A DNA stretch of 64,000 nucleotides from Petrimonas sulfuriphila (GCF_051201015.1 NZ_JBPEHI010000016.1), one strand, 5' to 3'. Shown: positions 26,133-35,797, numbered from the stretch's first letter. Numbers and translations: made by a program. Notes: a model not told the origin generated them from the sequence alone.

Positions 26133-26885
26133 ATGCCGCTGAGTAAAAACAGAATAAAACAGATTCGGTCTTTAAGTGAAAAAAAGTACCGCAGCGAACA
26201 CGGTACGTTTGTTGCCGAAGGGAAAAAATTGGTTCTCGATTTGCTTGGTAATTGCCGGTGCCAGTTTTTAGCCGGATTACCGGATATTTTGCAGGAGATC
26301 CCGCGTTTATCGGCAGAAGAGATGGTAGAAGCTACCCCCGAGGAACTGAAAAAGGCATCTCACCTGAAAACCCCGCCGCAACTTATCGGTATTTTTTATC
26401 AGCCCAAAAACGCTCTTGAAGAAATTGAGTTTGTTGGTAAGTTGCACCTTGTCCTCGACGGAATTCAGGACCCGGGTAATATGGGTACCATTGTCCGGTT
26501 GAGCGACTGGTTTGGCATTCAACACGTTTTCTGTTCACCCGATACCGCCGACATTTTCAACCCCAAAACAGTACAAGCTACCATGGGGGCTATTGCACGG
26601 GTCAATGTTCATTATGTAGACCTGAAAGACTTGTTAACTAGAAATAACTCATTGCCTGTTTTCGGTACATTACTGGAAGGTGAAAACATTTACAAAGCAG
26701 AATTACCGAAAAACGGATTTATTGTTATGGGGAACGAGGGAAAAGGAATTTCCCCCGATATTCAAAAACTCATTACCCATAAACTGTTTATTCCTAATTA
26801 TCCAACAAATTCTCAAACATCGGAATCACTAAATGTGGCTGTGGCTGCAGCCATTGTGTGCTCCGAATTCAGAAGAAGGGTCTGA
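26133..26885 (+). CDS. TrmH/SpoU family RNA 2'-O-methyltransferase
   Basis: A 250-residue knotted (SPOUT) RNA methyltransferase that adds methyl from SAM to ribose 2'-OH of rRNA or tRNA. It has an N-terminal RNA-binding domain (SLSEKKYRSEHGTFVAEGKK) and the three SpoU motifs: LDGIQDPGNMGTIVR, VMGNEGKGIS and SQTSESLNVAVAAAI. The exact target nucleotide is not known. The frame opens at 26055, but the promoter at 26082-26112 makes ATG 26133 (MPLSKNRIKQ) the start. It converges with carB across 10 bp. Confidence 0.92.
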   Translation: MPLSKNRIKQIRSLSEKKYRSEHGTFVAEGKKLVLDLLGNCRCQFLAGLPDILQEIPRLSAEEMVEATPEELKKASHLKTPPQLIGIFYQPKNALEEIEFVGKLHLVLDGIQDPGNMGTIVRLSDWFGIQHVFCSPDTADIFNPKTVQATMGAIARVNVHYVDLKDLLTRNNSLPVFGTLLEGENIYKAELPKNGFIVMGNEGKGISPDIQKLITHKLFIPNYPTNSQTSESLNVAVAAAIVCSEFRRRV

Positions 26886-26895
26886 ACCGGCAGAT

Positions 26896-29800
26896 TCAGT
26901 ACTCCTGCCAGCTTTTGATTTTCAACTGCTCTACATCCAACATGCAGAAAGCAGTAATAAAAGCCGATGCCAACCGTGCGTTGGTGATAAGCGGAACGTT
27001 AAAATCCACCGCAGTGCGCCGGATAATGTAACCGTTGGTAAGCTCGCGTCGGGTAACATCCTTGGGAATATTGATAATCAGATCGAACTTATTGTGGGTA
27101 ATCATCTCCTGAATGTTGTGTTCGCCTCCTTCATCCGGCCAATTCACATCGGTAGCTGCAACGCCGTTATCGGTCAGAAATTGTTGTGTCCCGTGGCTCG
27201 CATACAAGTCGTACCCTTTGGCATGGAGCAGTTTGCAGGCTTCCAACAAATCCACTTTCGATTTCACTTCTCCCGACGAAATCAGGATCCCTTTTCTGGG
27301 AATCCGGTATCCTACCGAAAGCATCGATTTAAGAATAGCCTCATTAAAGTCGTCGCCTATACAGCCCACTTCTCCCGTCGAGGCCATGTCTACTCCCAAA
27401 ATCGGATCAAACTTCTGTAAGCGGGAATAGGAGAATTGTGACGATTTCACACCGATGTGGTCGAGATCGAAAACAGTGCCGTCCGGTTTGTTGTAAGAGG
27501 CTCCCAGCATTACACGGGTTGCTGTGTCGATAAAGTTATGCTTGATGACTTTGGAGACAAACGGGAATGAACGCGAGGCGCGCAAATTACACTCGATGAC
27601 CTTTATTTCATTGTTTTTAGCTAGAAACTGAATATTAAACGGCCCACTTATATTCAACTCTTTGGCAATCTGCCGAGATATCTTCTTGATGCGGCGCATG
27701 GTTTCGAAGTATATTTTTTGTGCCGGGAAAACCAGTGTGGCGTCACCTGAATGCACACCTGCAAACTCCACGTGCTCAGAAATGGCATATTCCACAATTT
27801 CGCCTTCTTTTGCCACAGCATCCATTTCCACCTCCTTGGCATTTTGCATGAAAACAGAAACTACTACCGGATATTCTTTGGACACGTTGGCGGCCATTTC
27901 GAGAAAACGGTGCATCTGTTCTTTGTCATAACAAACGTTCATGGCTGCTCCCGAAAGCACATACGACGGACGGATCAATACCGGGAATCCTACTTCTTCA
28001 ACAAACTTATCCACTTCTTCGTAGCTCGAAAGCTCTTTCCATCGCGGCTGGTCGATACCCAACCTATCGAGCATGGCAGAGAACTTGTGCCGGTTTTCCG
28101 CACGGTCAATCGATTCGGGAGATGTCCCTAAAATGGGCGCGTTTTGGCGATGCAGCTTCATGGCCAGGTTATTTGGAATCTGCCCACCCATGGATACGAT
28201 TACTCCTTTGGGAACCTCAATGTCAATAACGTCGAGCGTACGTTCAAAAGTAAGTTCGTCGAAGTATAACCTGTCGCACATATCGTAATCGGTGGATACC
28301 GTTTCAGGGTTATAATTGATCATTACTGACTCGTAACCCAATTTACGTGCAGTCTCTACGGCATTTACCGAACACCAGTCGAACTCAACCGACGACCCGA
28401 TGCGATACGCTCCCGAACCCAGGACGATGATTACTTCCTTACCCGATTTCACAGGTTGGTAGGCTTTGTCCGATCCGTACGTGAAATAGAGATAATTGGT
28501 TTTCTCCGGGTCTTCCGATGCCACTGTGTTGATACGCCGGACAACAGGCAAGACGTGTTGCTTTTTCCGCCATTCGCGCACACGGATCAATTCGGGTTCC
28601 ATTGTTCCCTGTGGGTTTTCCACGTAACGGGCTATCTGAAAATCGGAGAATCCCAGTCTTTTCGCTTCCGCAAGGACCTCTTTTGGCAGGTCCTCTATTT
28701 TCTTGTATTGGGTAAGCACATGTGTGTAGTTGTAAATATTCTCCAGCTTTTCGAGAAACCATTTGTCAATCTTTGTCAGCGATTCAATCCGGTCTACCGT
28801 GAATCCTTTTTCAAAAGCATCGGCAATGGCAAAGATGCGCAAATCCGTAGGATTGGACAGTGCTTCTTCCACGTTATCGAATGTAAGGTCGCGGTTGCCT
28901 ACAAAGCCGTGCATACCTTGCCCGATCATGCGCAACCCTTTCTGGATGATCTCTTCAAACGATTGCCCGATAGACATGATTTCACCCACTGATTTCATGG
29001 ATGAGCCAATCTCACGACTCACTCCGGCGAATTTAGACAAGTCCCAGCGGGGGATTTTTACAATCATGTAATCCACTTTTGGGGCCACATAAGCCGAATT
29101 GAGCGTACCCATTTCGCCGATCTGATCAAGTGAATAACCCAATGCCAACTTGGTTGCCACAAACGCCAGCGGATAACCCGAAGCCTTGGAGGCCAGTGCC
29201 GATGAGCGGCTCAGGCGGGCATTGATTTCGATAATGCGATAATCATTGGTTTCCACGTTAAACGCATATTGGATGTTGCATTCACCCACTATCCCGATAT
29301 GGCGTACAACACGGCGGGCTATGTCTTCCAACAAGGCTATCTGTTCCCTGGAAAGAGTAATGATGGGTGCCACAACAATACTTTCTCCCGTATGTATTCC
29401 CAACGGGTCAAAATTTTCCATGGGAACGACTGTAAAACAGTGGTCATTTTTGTCGCGGATAACTTCAAACTCAATTTCTTTCCATCCTTTCAGGCTCTCT
29501 TCCACCAGAATCTGTTTCGAGAACGAAAGGGCGCTTTCGCAAAGCGTAACAAACTCTTCTTCGTTGGTGCAAATTCCCGAGCCCAGGCCACCCAGTGCGT
29601 AAGCTGAGCGTACCATTACGGGAAAACCAATTGTATGAGCCGCTTTCAGTGCATCTTCCATGCTTTCCACCGCTTGCGAAACCGGTGTTTTGGCATCAAT
29701 CTGGTTGAGTTTCTTTACAAACAAATCCCGGTCTTCGGTAATCATTATCGCTTCAACTGAGGTGCCCAGCACTTTTACATCATATTTATCCAGTACACCG

Positions 29801-30108
29801 CTTTGATACAGTTCCGTCCCGCAATTTAGTGCCGTTTGTCCGCCAAAAGCCAGCAAAATGCCATCAGGTTTTTCTTTCTGAATCACTTTCTCTACAAAAA
29901 ACGGGGTGATCGGAAGGAAATAAACCGTGTCCGCCACCCCCTCGGAAGTTTGTATGGTTGCAATGTTAGGATTGATAAGTACCGTGCTTATTCCTTCCTC
30001 CCTCAAGGCCTTTAATGCTTGTGATCCTGAATAATCGAACTCACCTGCCTGTCCGATCTTTAATGCTCCTGACCCCAATAAGATAATTTTTTTGATTGAT
30101 TTGTCCAT
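26896..30108 (-). CDS. carB: Carbamoyl-phosphate synthase large subunit
   Basis: A 1070-residue synthetase making carbamoyl phosphate from bicarbonate, ammonia and two ATP, for pyrimidines and arginine. It has two homologous ATP-grasp halves: the first starts KKIILLGSGALKIGQAGEFDYSG and the second VIIVLGSGAYRIGSSVEFDW near residue 560. The last 130 residues form the allosteric MGS-like domain (VGYRIPRKGILISSGEVKSK). Length is normal. carA, whose glutaminase subunit it needs, is not next to it. Its start is 116 bp after the Dabb-family gene on the same strand. Confidence 0.97.
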   Translation of the reverse strand: MDKSIKKIILLGSGALKIGQAGEFDYSGSQALKALREEGISTVLINPNIATIQTSEGVADTVYFLPITPFFVEKVIQKEKPDGILLAFGGQTALNCGTELYQSGVLDKYDVKVLGTSVEAIMITEDRDLFVKKLNQIDAKTPVSQAVESMEDALKAAHTIGFPVMVRSAYALGGLGSGICTNEEEFVTLCESALSFSKQILVEESLKGWKEIEFEVIRDKNDHCFTVVPMENFDPLGIHTGESIVVAPIITLSREQIALLEDIARRVVRHIGIVGECNIQYAFNVETNDYRIIEINARLSRSSALASKASGYPLAFVATKLALGYSLDQIGEMGTLNSAYVAPKVDYMIVKIPRWDLSKFAGVSREIGSSMKSVGEIMSIGQSFEEIIQKGLRMIGQGMHGFVGNRDLTFDNVEEALSNPTDLRIFAIADAFEKGFTVDRIESLTKIDKWFLEKLENIYNYTHVLTQYKKIEDLPKEVLAEAKRLGFSDFQIARYVENPQGTMEPELIRVREWRKKQHVLPVVRRINTVASEDPEKTNYLYFTYGSDKAYQPVKSGKEVIIVLGSGAYRIGSSVEFDWCSVNAVETARKLGYESVMINYNPETVSTDYDMCDRLYFDELTFERTLDVIDIEVPKGVIVSMGGQIPNNLAMKLHRQNAPILGTSPESIDRAENRHKFSAMLDRLGIDQPRWKELSSYEEVDKFVEEVGFPVLIRPSYVLSGAAMNVCYDKEQMHRFLEMAANVSKEYPVVVSVFMQNAKEVEMDAVAKEGEIVEYAISEHVEFAGVHSGDATLVFPAQKIYFETMRRIKKISRQIAKELNISGPFNIQFLAKNNEIKVIECNLRASRSFPFVSKVIKHNFIDTATRVMLGASYNKPDGTVFDLDHIGVKSSQFSYSRLQKFDPILGVDMASTGEVGCIGDDFNEAILKSMLSVGYRIPRKGILISSGEVKSKVDLLEACKLLHAKGYDLYASHGTQQFLTDNGVAATDVNWPDEGGEHNIQEMITHNKFDLIINIPKDVTRRELTNGYIIRRTAVDFNVPLITNARLASAFITAFCMLDVEQLKIKSWQEY

Positions 30109-30224
30109 TTTTATTTTTGTTCAAAACGTTCTGTATGTTTTTAATTGCTGACTTCAGGCTTCAGCTCTCTTCTCTAACAGATTTCAGTCGGAAAAACGTC
30201 CAAAAGTCTGATGCCTGTCACCTT

Positions 30225-30638
30225 CTACTTTGTATCATAAATCAGTACACGTGTCCACCAATTGGCGTATTTTTCGCGGAATTCATCGTGGATGGGATGT
30301 GTCTGATACACATCGTGTCCATTTTCGTCATCGAAAACAACAAGCAGTGAAAACGTATATGTGGTATCAATAATTTCACGGTTTGTGGCTGCCGGAGTAC
30401 CTATATGCCTGAACCGAACGGTTTCCACAGATGCCAGTTTAATTAACGCTTCGCGAAAGTCACGTTTTACTTTTTCATCGTCAGGCTGCTTAAGCCAGAA
30501 AAAAACGTGATGCATAAACTTACCGCTTATATCGTTTCCTTTTCCTTTTGAACGGCAACTTGTCAGTACTGGTGCTGCAGCAATAGCGCCCAAAGCTGCC
30601 GTTTGTTTTAAAAAGTTTCTTCTGTCAGAATGCTTCAT
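30225..30638 (-). CDS. Exported Dabb (stress-response A/B barrel) domain protein
   Basis: A 137-residue protein. It begins with a twin-arginine-like signal (SDRRNFLKQTAALGAIAAAP) that ends in LTSC, so it is probably a Tat-exported lipoprotein. The mature part FMHHVFFWLKQPDDEKV, with DTTYTFSLLVVFDDENGHDVYQ split over two strands, is a ferredoxin-like Dabb domain, usually dimeric and of unknown catalytic role. It lies upstream of carB on the same strand but with a 116-bp gap, so cotranscription is uncertain. Confidence 0.8.
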   Translation of the reverse strand: MKHSDRRNFLKQTAALGAIAAAPVLTSCRSKGKGNDISGKFMHHVFFWLKQPDDEKVKRDFREALIKLASVETVRFRHIGTPAATNREIIDTTYTFSLLVVFDDENGHDVYQTHPIHDEFREKYANWWTRVLIYDTK

Positions 30639-30739
30639 ACGGATAAAAAAATAAGTGATTTGCTGACTTGGAGGAAATCAACGAATGGATTGTAGAACCG
30701 GAAAGGAAGGAGTATTTGTACATTTACTGTTTTAGTTTG

Positions 30740-30757
30740 CAAATTTACACAAAAATA
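30740..30757 (-). promoter_or_regulatory. Candidate -7 elements for the Dabb gene
   Basis: Two overlapping-region matches on the minus strand, TAAATTTG (30740-30747) and TATTTTTG (30750-30757), fit TAnnTTTG. No clear -33 TTTG accompanies either. Confidence 0.35.
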
Positions 30758-30818
30758 ACCGAATTAAATCTCATTTTTTGACTAAAACGCCGACTGAAGA
30801 AGAATATTTGCTAACTCT

Positions 30819-30851
30819 TTTGTTTCCAAGGAAAAGATTTTCTTAACTTTG
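30819..30851 (+). promoter_or_regulatory. Promoter of the DUF4230 gene
   Basis: TTTG (30819-30822), a 21-bp spacer and TAACTTTG (30844-30851), a full consensus match. The start is expected near 30857, about 20 bases before the ATG. Confidence 0.75.
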
Positions 30852-30877
30852 CCTCTGCATTAATCTACAAAGCCTCA

Positions 30878-31660
30878 ATGAGAAAATTTAAACTTGTTAT
30901 TGGATTGACAGCTATGTTTCTTGTGCTGCTTCTCACCGGATTTATATACGCTACCTTTTTCAGACCGCATTATGCGGTGCCCGAAAACAACACGTTGGGA
31001 TTATTGATTTTTGGGTCGATCATCGGTGCGGTTATTGCTTTTTTGATTTTCAAATTGATTTACCCATCAAGCAGTATTGGCAGTTCAACGAACGTTACTT
31101 CCCATACCGTTGTTGAAAGTATCCGCAGGGTGTTTAAAATTGTGGTAGCTGAAGGCCAGTTGAATGAAATCTATAACTATGAGAACACAAAAAAACTGCT
31201 AAAGTTTATTCCTTCGACCAAAAAAGCCCTGGTCATTGTAAAAGCTAAAGTGCTGATAGGTTATGATATTGAAAAATGCAAATGGGAAGTGGATAATGAA
31301 AATAAAATAATAAAACTACTCACCTTCCCGGCTCCAGAGATTCTTTCCCTTGACCCGGATTTCGATTATTATTATTTCGAGGATGACCTGTTTAACTTTA
31401 TTAGCCGGAAAGATTTGCAACTCATTCAAGGGCTGGCAAAAGAACAGGTAAAACAGGCAGCATTAAACAGCGGATTGATGAAAATTGCATCGATGCAGAT
31501 GAAGACCCTGTTGACCGAAATGCTAAACGCGAATAAATGGCAACTGGAAGGTGTGGAGAAGATTGAGGATTATCACGTGATCCCAGTTGCCCCACAAAAA
31601 TCAGAAATAACCATAGGTGACAACATTACCTTGTCGGAAGTGGACACCCTTCGCAAATAA
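30878..31660 (+). CDS. DUF4230 membrane-anchored protein
   Basis: A 260-residue protein with two N-terminal membrane segments (about 6-26 and 42-62) and a soluble DUF4230 domain (about 75-245). Typical phrases are KALVIVKAKVLIGYDIEKC and EQVKQAALNSGLMKIASMQM. The family is widespread but has no known function; helical segments at the end suggest coiled-coil or membrane-proximal assembly. It is a single gene with its own promoter, facing the FadL-like gene, with a terminator between them. Confidence 0.75.
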   Translation: MRKFKLVIGLTAMFLVLLLTGFIYATFFRPHYAVPENNTLGLLIFGSIIGAVIAFLIFKLIYPSSSIGSSTNVTSHTVVESIRRVFKIVVAEGQLNEIYNYENTKKLLKFIPSTKKALVIVKAKVLIGYDIEKCKWEVDNENKIIKLLTFPAPEILSLDPDFDYYYFEDDLFNFISRKDLQLIQGLAKEQVKQAALNSGLMKIASMQMKTLLTEMLNANKWQLEGVEKIEDYHVIPVAPQKSEITIGDNITLSEVDTLRK

Positions 31661-31671
31661 CCACAAAAAAA

Positions 31672-31697
31672 CCGGGCAATCTATAAGGACAGCCCGG
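31672..31697 (-). terminator. Terminator of the FadL-like gene
   Basis: CCGGGC (31672-31677) pairs with GCCCGG (31692-31697). On the minus strand TTTTTTTGTGG follows, so it ends the leftward transcript from 33296. Confidence 0.7.
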
Positions 31698-31721
31698 CAC
31701 TAAAAAATTAACATGAATTAT

Positions 31722-33296
31722 CTAAAACCTGTACCCGAGTGTCAGCAATCCTCTTACGGATCTGTTTTTCAGGGTAAAGGGAGATGCATCAATAACTAGT
31801 TCTTCCCGTGTATCACCGTTATAGGTAAACAGGTTCGGAAACGGATACAGCTGGTCTTCCTGGGTTTGATAAACCACCGCCAGATCGGCATAGAAATTTC
31901 TGTTGAACCGATAACCCAATCCTCCGGTGAGGTAATGGGTATCACCTTCCATTCTGTAGATGGTGTTTGAACCAGATACAGCGGCATCCCCTGCTTTAGA
32001 AAAATCAGCATCATACGGGTTCTGCATCCATGCGTAACCCAATCTTCCTGAAAATTGCGGAGTAAAACGGTATTCTGTACCCACCCTTACAGTAGATGCA
32101 ACTTTAAAATCTTTTTTGATGTAATCGTTATCAATATCGTACCAATCTTTGCTGGAATAACTACCGGAAGGCACGCTCAGTTTCATGTTCCGATAGTTCA
32201 TCACTTCGTAATCGGCACTCAAGATAAAACTGTTTCCTAAAACTGCGGCACCGCTCAATACCCATTTATCGGGAGTTTTCAAATCATAATGATTTGTAAA
32301 TTTGGCAGAGTTAACCCAGCCTTTCTCATACTTCGGGTCATCGATATAAGCTCCCAGGTCATCATCAACCCTCGCCTGATAAATTTCCGACATGGAATAC
32401 CATGTGGGTGTATGGTATGCCAAGCCAATCCTGAATGAATTTACGGGGCGGTAAATTACCCCCAGCTTGGCACCAACTCCGGCACCGTTTGTTATTATCT
32501 CGTTGTTCAGTGTATAACCTCCGCTGTTAAAGTCTTCCAGAAAATCGGTAGAAAGAGAGTGGTTGATGTCAGATATATTCAGTGCTAATCCAACATTCAC
32601 CACATTATTTATAGTGGTTCCGATGGTAAAATCATAATTATCGATATATCCCCTTTCCGATGATTTTATTTCTTGTTTAGCTTGTTCTCCTTTCGTATCT
32701 AAAGGAGTATAATAATATTTTCCATCCGTGCCCATATGATCATTGATTAACCATGAGTTGAACCCCAGTACGGAAAGCCAGGGCTGATCGATGAACGGAT
32801 CAGGTAAATTGTCTCCCATTTCCAGCTTGGTAGCGTCAACTCCAGAACTTCTGTCTGCCATGTAATCCAACATGGTGCTTTTGGCGTTTCCGATGGCGTT
32901 GATATCGGTATTGAACGTTTTTTGTTTGTTGTACGAAAAACCGAAATTAATCATGGGCATTACCTCGTTTCTCAAGGGAAAGTACCCGACAAATCCCAGG
33001 TTATGCAGGTTGAAATCACTCACTTTTTTGTCGATATCACCCACCTTGGCTGTGTTTTGTTGTATTCCTAACGTACCCACTACTTCTGAGCTCCTGTAAA
33101 CAGCAATTCCGGCAGGATTGATGGAAACACCCGTGATGTCTCCTCCCAGTGCGCCAAAAGCATTGCCCATTGCCATAGAACGTGCTGTTCCGTAAAGCTC
33201 ATTTCGGGAATACTTCAAAGCTTCCACTTCTCCTTGCGAGTAGGAGTAGTTGGCAATAAACACTAAAGAGAAAAGAAAATATGCAATTTTTTTCAT
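31722..33296 (-). CDS. OmpP1/FadL-type outer-membrane transport protein
   Basis: A 524-residue outer-membrane barrel protein; Bacteroidales members are often named hemin receptor. The signal peptide is cleaved after NYSYS, and the mature start has EALKYSRNELYGTARSMAMGNAFGALGG then DITGVSINPAGIAVYRSSE, the plug/hatch signature of the FadL family. The protein ends in RGLLTLGYRF, with a terminal aromatic typical of barrel insertion. Its substrate is likely hydrophobic but unproven. ATG 33296 begins the signal; the open frame to 33350 is unlikely. It lies downstream of the WY/SR-rich gene with a terminator between. Confidence 0.8.
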   Translation of the reverse strand: MKKIAYFLFSLVFIANYSYSQGEVEALKYSRNELYGTARSMAMGNAFGALGGDITGVSINPAGIAVYRSSEVVGTLGIQQNTAKVGDIDKKVSDFNLHNLGFVGYFPLRNEVMPMINFGFSYNKQKTFNTDINAIGNAKSTMLDYMADRSSGVDATKLEMGDNLPDPFIDQPWLSVLGFNSWLINDHMGTDGKYYYTPLDTKGEQAKQEIKSSERGYIDNYDFTIGTTINNVVNVGLALNISDINHSLSTDFLEDFNSGGYTLNNEIITNGAGVGAKLGVIYRPVNSFRIGLAYHTPTWYSMSEIYQARVDDDLGAYIDDPKYEKGWVNSAKFTNHYDLKTPDKWVLSGAAVLGNSFILSADYEVMNYRNMKLSVPSGSYSSKDWYDIDNDYIKKDFKVASTVRVGTEYRFTPQFSGRLGYAWMQNPYDADFSKAGDAAVSGSNTIYRMEGDTHYLTGGLGYRFNRNFYADLAVVYQTQEDQLYPFPNLFTYNGDTREELVIDASPFTLKNRSVRGLLTLGYRF

Positions 33297-33406
33297 TTTT
33301 ATAGTTTTTATTTTTGTTTTCACTAAATTATGCTCTTTCCTGCCAGGCAAAATGCAAGTAATCCAGGCATATGCTCGTACGGTTTTACAAAATGTTGGAT
33401 AAAAAA

Positions 33407-33452
33407 TGACTGCCTCATTTAAACCCCTTCTGAGATTTTTGTGAAGCAGTCA
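33407..33452 (-). terminator. Terminator of the WY/SR-rich protein gene
   Basis: TGACTGC (33407-33413) pairs with GCAGTCA (33446-33452). Read on the minus strand it is followed by TTTTTTATCC. The loop is long (32 bases) with weak inner pairing. Confidence 0.6.
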
Positions 33453-33470
33453 TTGTTTATTGTTTATAGT

Positions 33471-34790
33471 TTAACGACGTCCTCCACTGCTACGACCGCT
33501 GCTTCCGCTGCTATATGAGCCGGAAGAGGAACTTCTACTGGAACCCGATGAGGAGGAACCAAACGATGAGCTGCGGCTTGAAGAGTCGTACGAAGACGAA
33601 CGACTTGAGCTTGAACTTCTGCTTGGAGCGGAATACGAACCGCTGCCCGACGAACTTCTCGAAGGTGTTGAGTAGGTATTGCTTCTGCTCGACGAGCTTC
33701 TTTCGTAAGTGTTGCCACCGCTTCTCGCCGGCGAGGTGCTGGAACTACCCCTGCTGTTATATATCCTGGAATTGGCACCTAATGTGCCGGTGCTGGAGGA
33801 GCGGGAAGAAGATGAGCCTCTGTTTATGATTTGGCCGGACCGGGAGTCATAGACTCTTCCGGTGTTATCGATAATCCTTGTTCTTGGTGATGCAGATGAA
33901 CTTCTGCTGTAAGCCGAGGAACTTCTGCCTGAGGCAGTTCTTGTGGAGCTACCAATTGCCGAGCGGCCTGATGTTGCGCTTGAACTTCTGCCTACACTTG
34001 CTACAGATGATCTGTTAGCAATGTTTGCCGAGCTTCTTCTGTAACTTCCCGTACTTCTGCCGGAGCGATTGTTGCTTAATCCGGAATAGTATCCGTCGTA
34101 GAAACCGCTATAATAACCACCTCCGTACCATCCGCCGTAACCGTAATACCAAGGATCATAGTAACCACCGTAGTACCAGGGAGAATACCAGGATGAGTAC
34201 CACCCACCGTAATACCATGGGTTGTGCCAACGGCTGTAATACCACGGGCTGTACCAACGGTTGGAATAAGGATAACCCCACCCGTATCCGTAGTACCAGG
34301 GATCATACCAGGGATCGTACCACGGATAGTAGCTATTCCAACCCCACCCTGTACCGAAATAGAGGTTAGAGCCCCATCCACGGTTATCGTAATAATCGGC
34401 GTAAATGTCGTCACCTACATAAACAGTAACCTCATCGGCACCGGTTATCTTGATACTCGATTCCGGGTCGTGATACTTGATAATCCTGTCTGTATATTCG
34501 TATTGCTGATAGGCTGTATCTTCAAGAATTACTGTGTCATTGGCAGCCAATTCTTTTTGTTCACGACGGTTATACTCGTCAATATTGCGGCCGTTTGCTC
34601 GGACTTCCATATTGGATGCTTTTCCCTCAACAACAACAATTTTCTTTTTTTGTGGTTCTTGTTTCTTCTGAACCTTTAGGGTTGTAGTGTTTTGAGCGGG
34701 ATCGGCATAAATATCATCCCACTCCTGGGCAAAACCTATAACGGGCGCCAGGACCAGCAACCCCGAAATAATTAAGTTTTTAGTTTTCAT
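33471..34790 (-). CDS. Secreted low-complexity protein: Tyr/Trp/Gly-rich then Ser/Arg-rich
   Basis: A 439-residue exported protein of unknown function; from memory, similar Bacteroides proteins were once labelled vitellogenin-like. Residues 1-21 are a signal peptide (GFAQ cleavage). Residues 22-135 are a mixed, charged region (KIVVVEGKASNMEVRANGRN, VTVYVGDDIYADYYD). About 140-235 are dense WY repeats (NPWYYGGWYSSWYSPWYYGG). About 240-439 are Ser/Arg/Gly-rich (SSSRSSSYDSSSRSSSF) and end GRSSGGRR. The composition suggests a sticky surface or matrix protein. It precedes the FadL-like gene on the same strand, but a terminator separates them. Confidence 0.7.
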   Translation of the reverse strand: MKTKNLIISGLLVLAPVIGFAQEWDDIYADPAQNTTTLKVQKKQEPQKKKIVVVEGKASNMEVRANGRNIDEYNRREQKELAANDTVILEDTAYQQYEYTDRIIKYHDPESSIKITGADEVTVYVGDDIYADYYDNRGWGSNLYFGTGWGWNSYYPWYDPWYDPWYYGYGWGYPYSNRWYSPWYYSRWHNPWYYGGWYSSWYSPWYYGGYYDPWYYGYGGWYGGGYYSGFYDGYYSGLSNNRSGRSTGSYRRSSANIANRSSVASVGRSSSATSGRSAIGSSTRTASGRSSSAYSRSSSASPRTRIIDNTGRVYDSRSGQIINRGSSSSRSSSTGTLGANSRIYNSRGSSSTSPARSGGNTYERSSSSRSNTYSTPSRSSSGSGSYSAPSRSSSSSRSSSYDSSSRSSSFGSSSSGSSRSSSSGSYSSGSSGRSSGGRR

Positions 34791-34901
34791 AGCTTTTTCC
34801 CTTTATTTTTTGTTTTTGGTTGTTTTAAATAATTCATTCCGCAGAGTTTGACAATAATTCATTCATTTGGTTTAACTCACTGTTCCGTTATTTATCATCC
34901 A

Positions 34902-34909
34902 CAAATATA
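34902..34909 (-). promoter_or_regulatory. -7 element for the WY/SR-rich gene
   Basis: Minus-strand TATATTTG matches TAnnTTTG, about 110 bases before the ATG at 34790. No good -33 is visible. The rest of 34791-35013 is AT-rich without other signals. Confidence 0.45.
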
Positions 34910-35013
34910 CAAATTTTTAAACGTCAACTCATCGATTTGTTTATTATATAGATGAAAAATGTATAAAAACGCTGCACTTTACGTAGTTAAAAAAATACAA
35001 AACTCCCCGTTTT

Positions 35014-35772
35014 TTACAGTGATAACTCTAATCCGTCATAAGCAAGGGTAAAGGATGAGGGCAAATCCTTGCTTATCGCTTTATGCAAACCGATCTGATG
35101 ACTCATATGTGTAAAATAGGTTTGTTCCGCTCCAATTTTTTTTGCCAACGAAAGAGCTTCTTCCAGTGTTTGGTGTGAAGGGTGTTTCTCCTTTCTCAAT
35201 GCGCTTACTATCAGTATATCTAGGGCGGCGAGTTTGCTTAGCTCTTCGTCGGGCAAATATTTTACGTCGGTAAGGTAAGCGACATTATTTATCCGGAAAC
35301 CTAAGATGGGGAGTTTAAAATGCATGACCCGGATAGGAATAACTTTTGTGTTATTTATAAAGAAAGGATGAAGGCCGTCGGTTGTTCGTATCCTGATATC
35401 CGGAACGCCGGTGTACCTTTGTTCTCCAAAACAATAGGGAATTCGTTGCATCAACGCGCTTTTCACTTTAGTTTCGGCAAAAACATCGACGGGTCCAAAC
35501 CTGCAAAAAGGCCTTAAGTCGTCCATCCCGCCCACGTGATCATAATGTTCGTGGGTGATGAGCAACCCGTCAATTTTCCTGAAAGGCAAATCCATCACCT
35601 GTTGCCTGAAGTCGGGTGTGCAATCGATGATAAGGCGTGAATCAGCAGTCTCCACTTGAAGAGAACATCTTAACCGTTTGTCTTTAGCATCGACTGATGT
35701 ACATACTTCACAATTGCAACCTATTTCGGGAACTCCTGTAGATGTCCCCGTACCTAAAAACCGTACTTTCAT
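35014..35772 (-). CDS. Metallo-beta-lactamase-fold hydrolase (PhnP / RNase Z-like)
   Basis: A 252-residue metal-dependent hydrolase. The zinc motif THEHYDHVGGMDDL (near residue 74) is HxHxDH, with further ligands in DCTPDF, VMHFKLP and THMSHQIG. The start GTGTSTGVPEIGCNCEVC carries a Cys pattern found in PhnP-like phosphodiesterases, where it helps bind an additional structural zinc. The likely activity is hydrolysis of a cyclic phosphodiester or phosphate ester; the substrate is not known. It follows the SPOR-domain gene after a hairpin at 35798-35828. Confidence 0.85.
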   Translation of the reverse strand: MKVRFLGTGTSTGVPEIGCNCEVCTSVDAKDKRLRCSLQVETADSRLIIDCTPDFRQQVMDLPFRKIDGLLITHEHYDHVGGMDDLRPFCRFGPVDVFAETKVKSALMQRIPYCFGEQRYTGVPDIRIRTTDGLHPFFINNTKVIPIRVMHFKLPILGFRINNVAYLTDVKYLPDEELSKLAALDILIVSALRKEKHPSHQTLEEALSLAKKIGAEQTYFTHMSHQIGLHKAISKDLPSSFTLAYDGLELSL

Positions 35773-35797
35773 TTTTTATTGTCCGTGTAAAATAATA

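Noticed and set aside
26833..27420. 195-codon plus-strand frame opposite the end of carB
   Set aside because: It is antisense to the conserved allosteric domain and has no promoter.
33464..33778. Second-frame ORF of 104 codons in the WY/SR gene, and a plus-strand one
   Set aside because: They are by-products of the repetitive Ser/Arg codons in the real frame.
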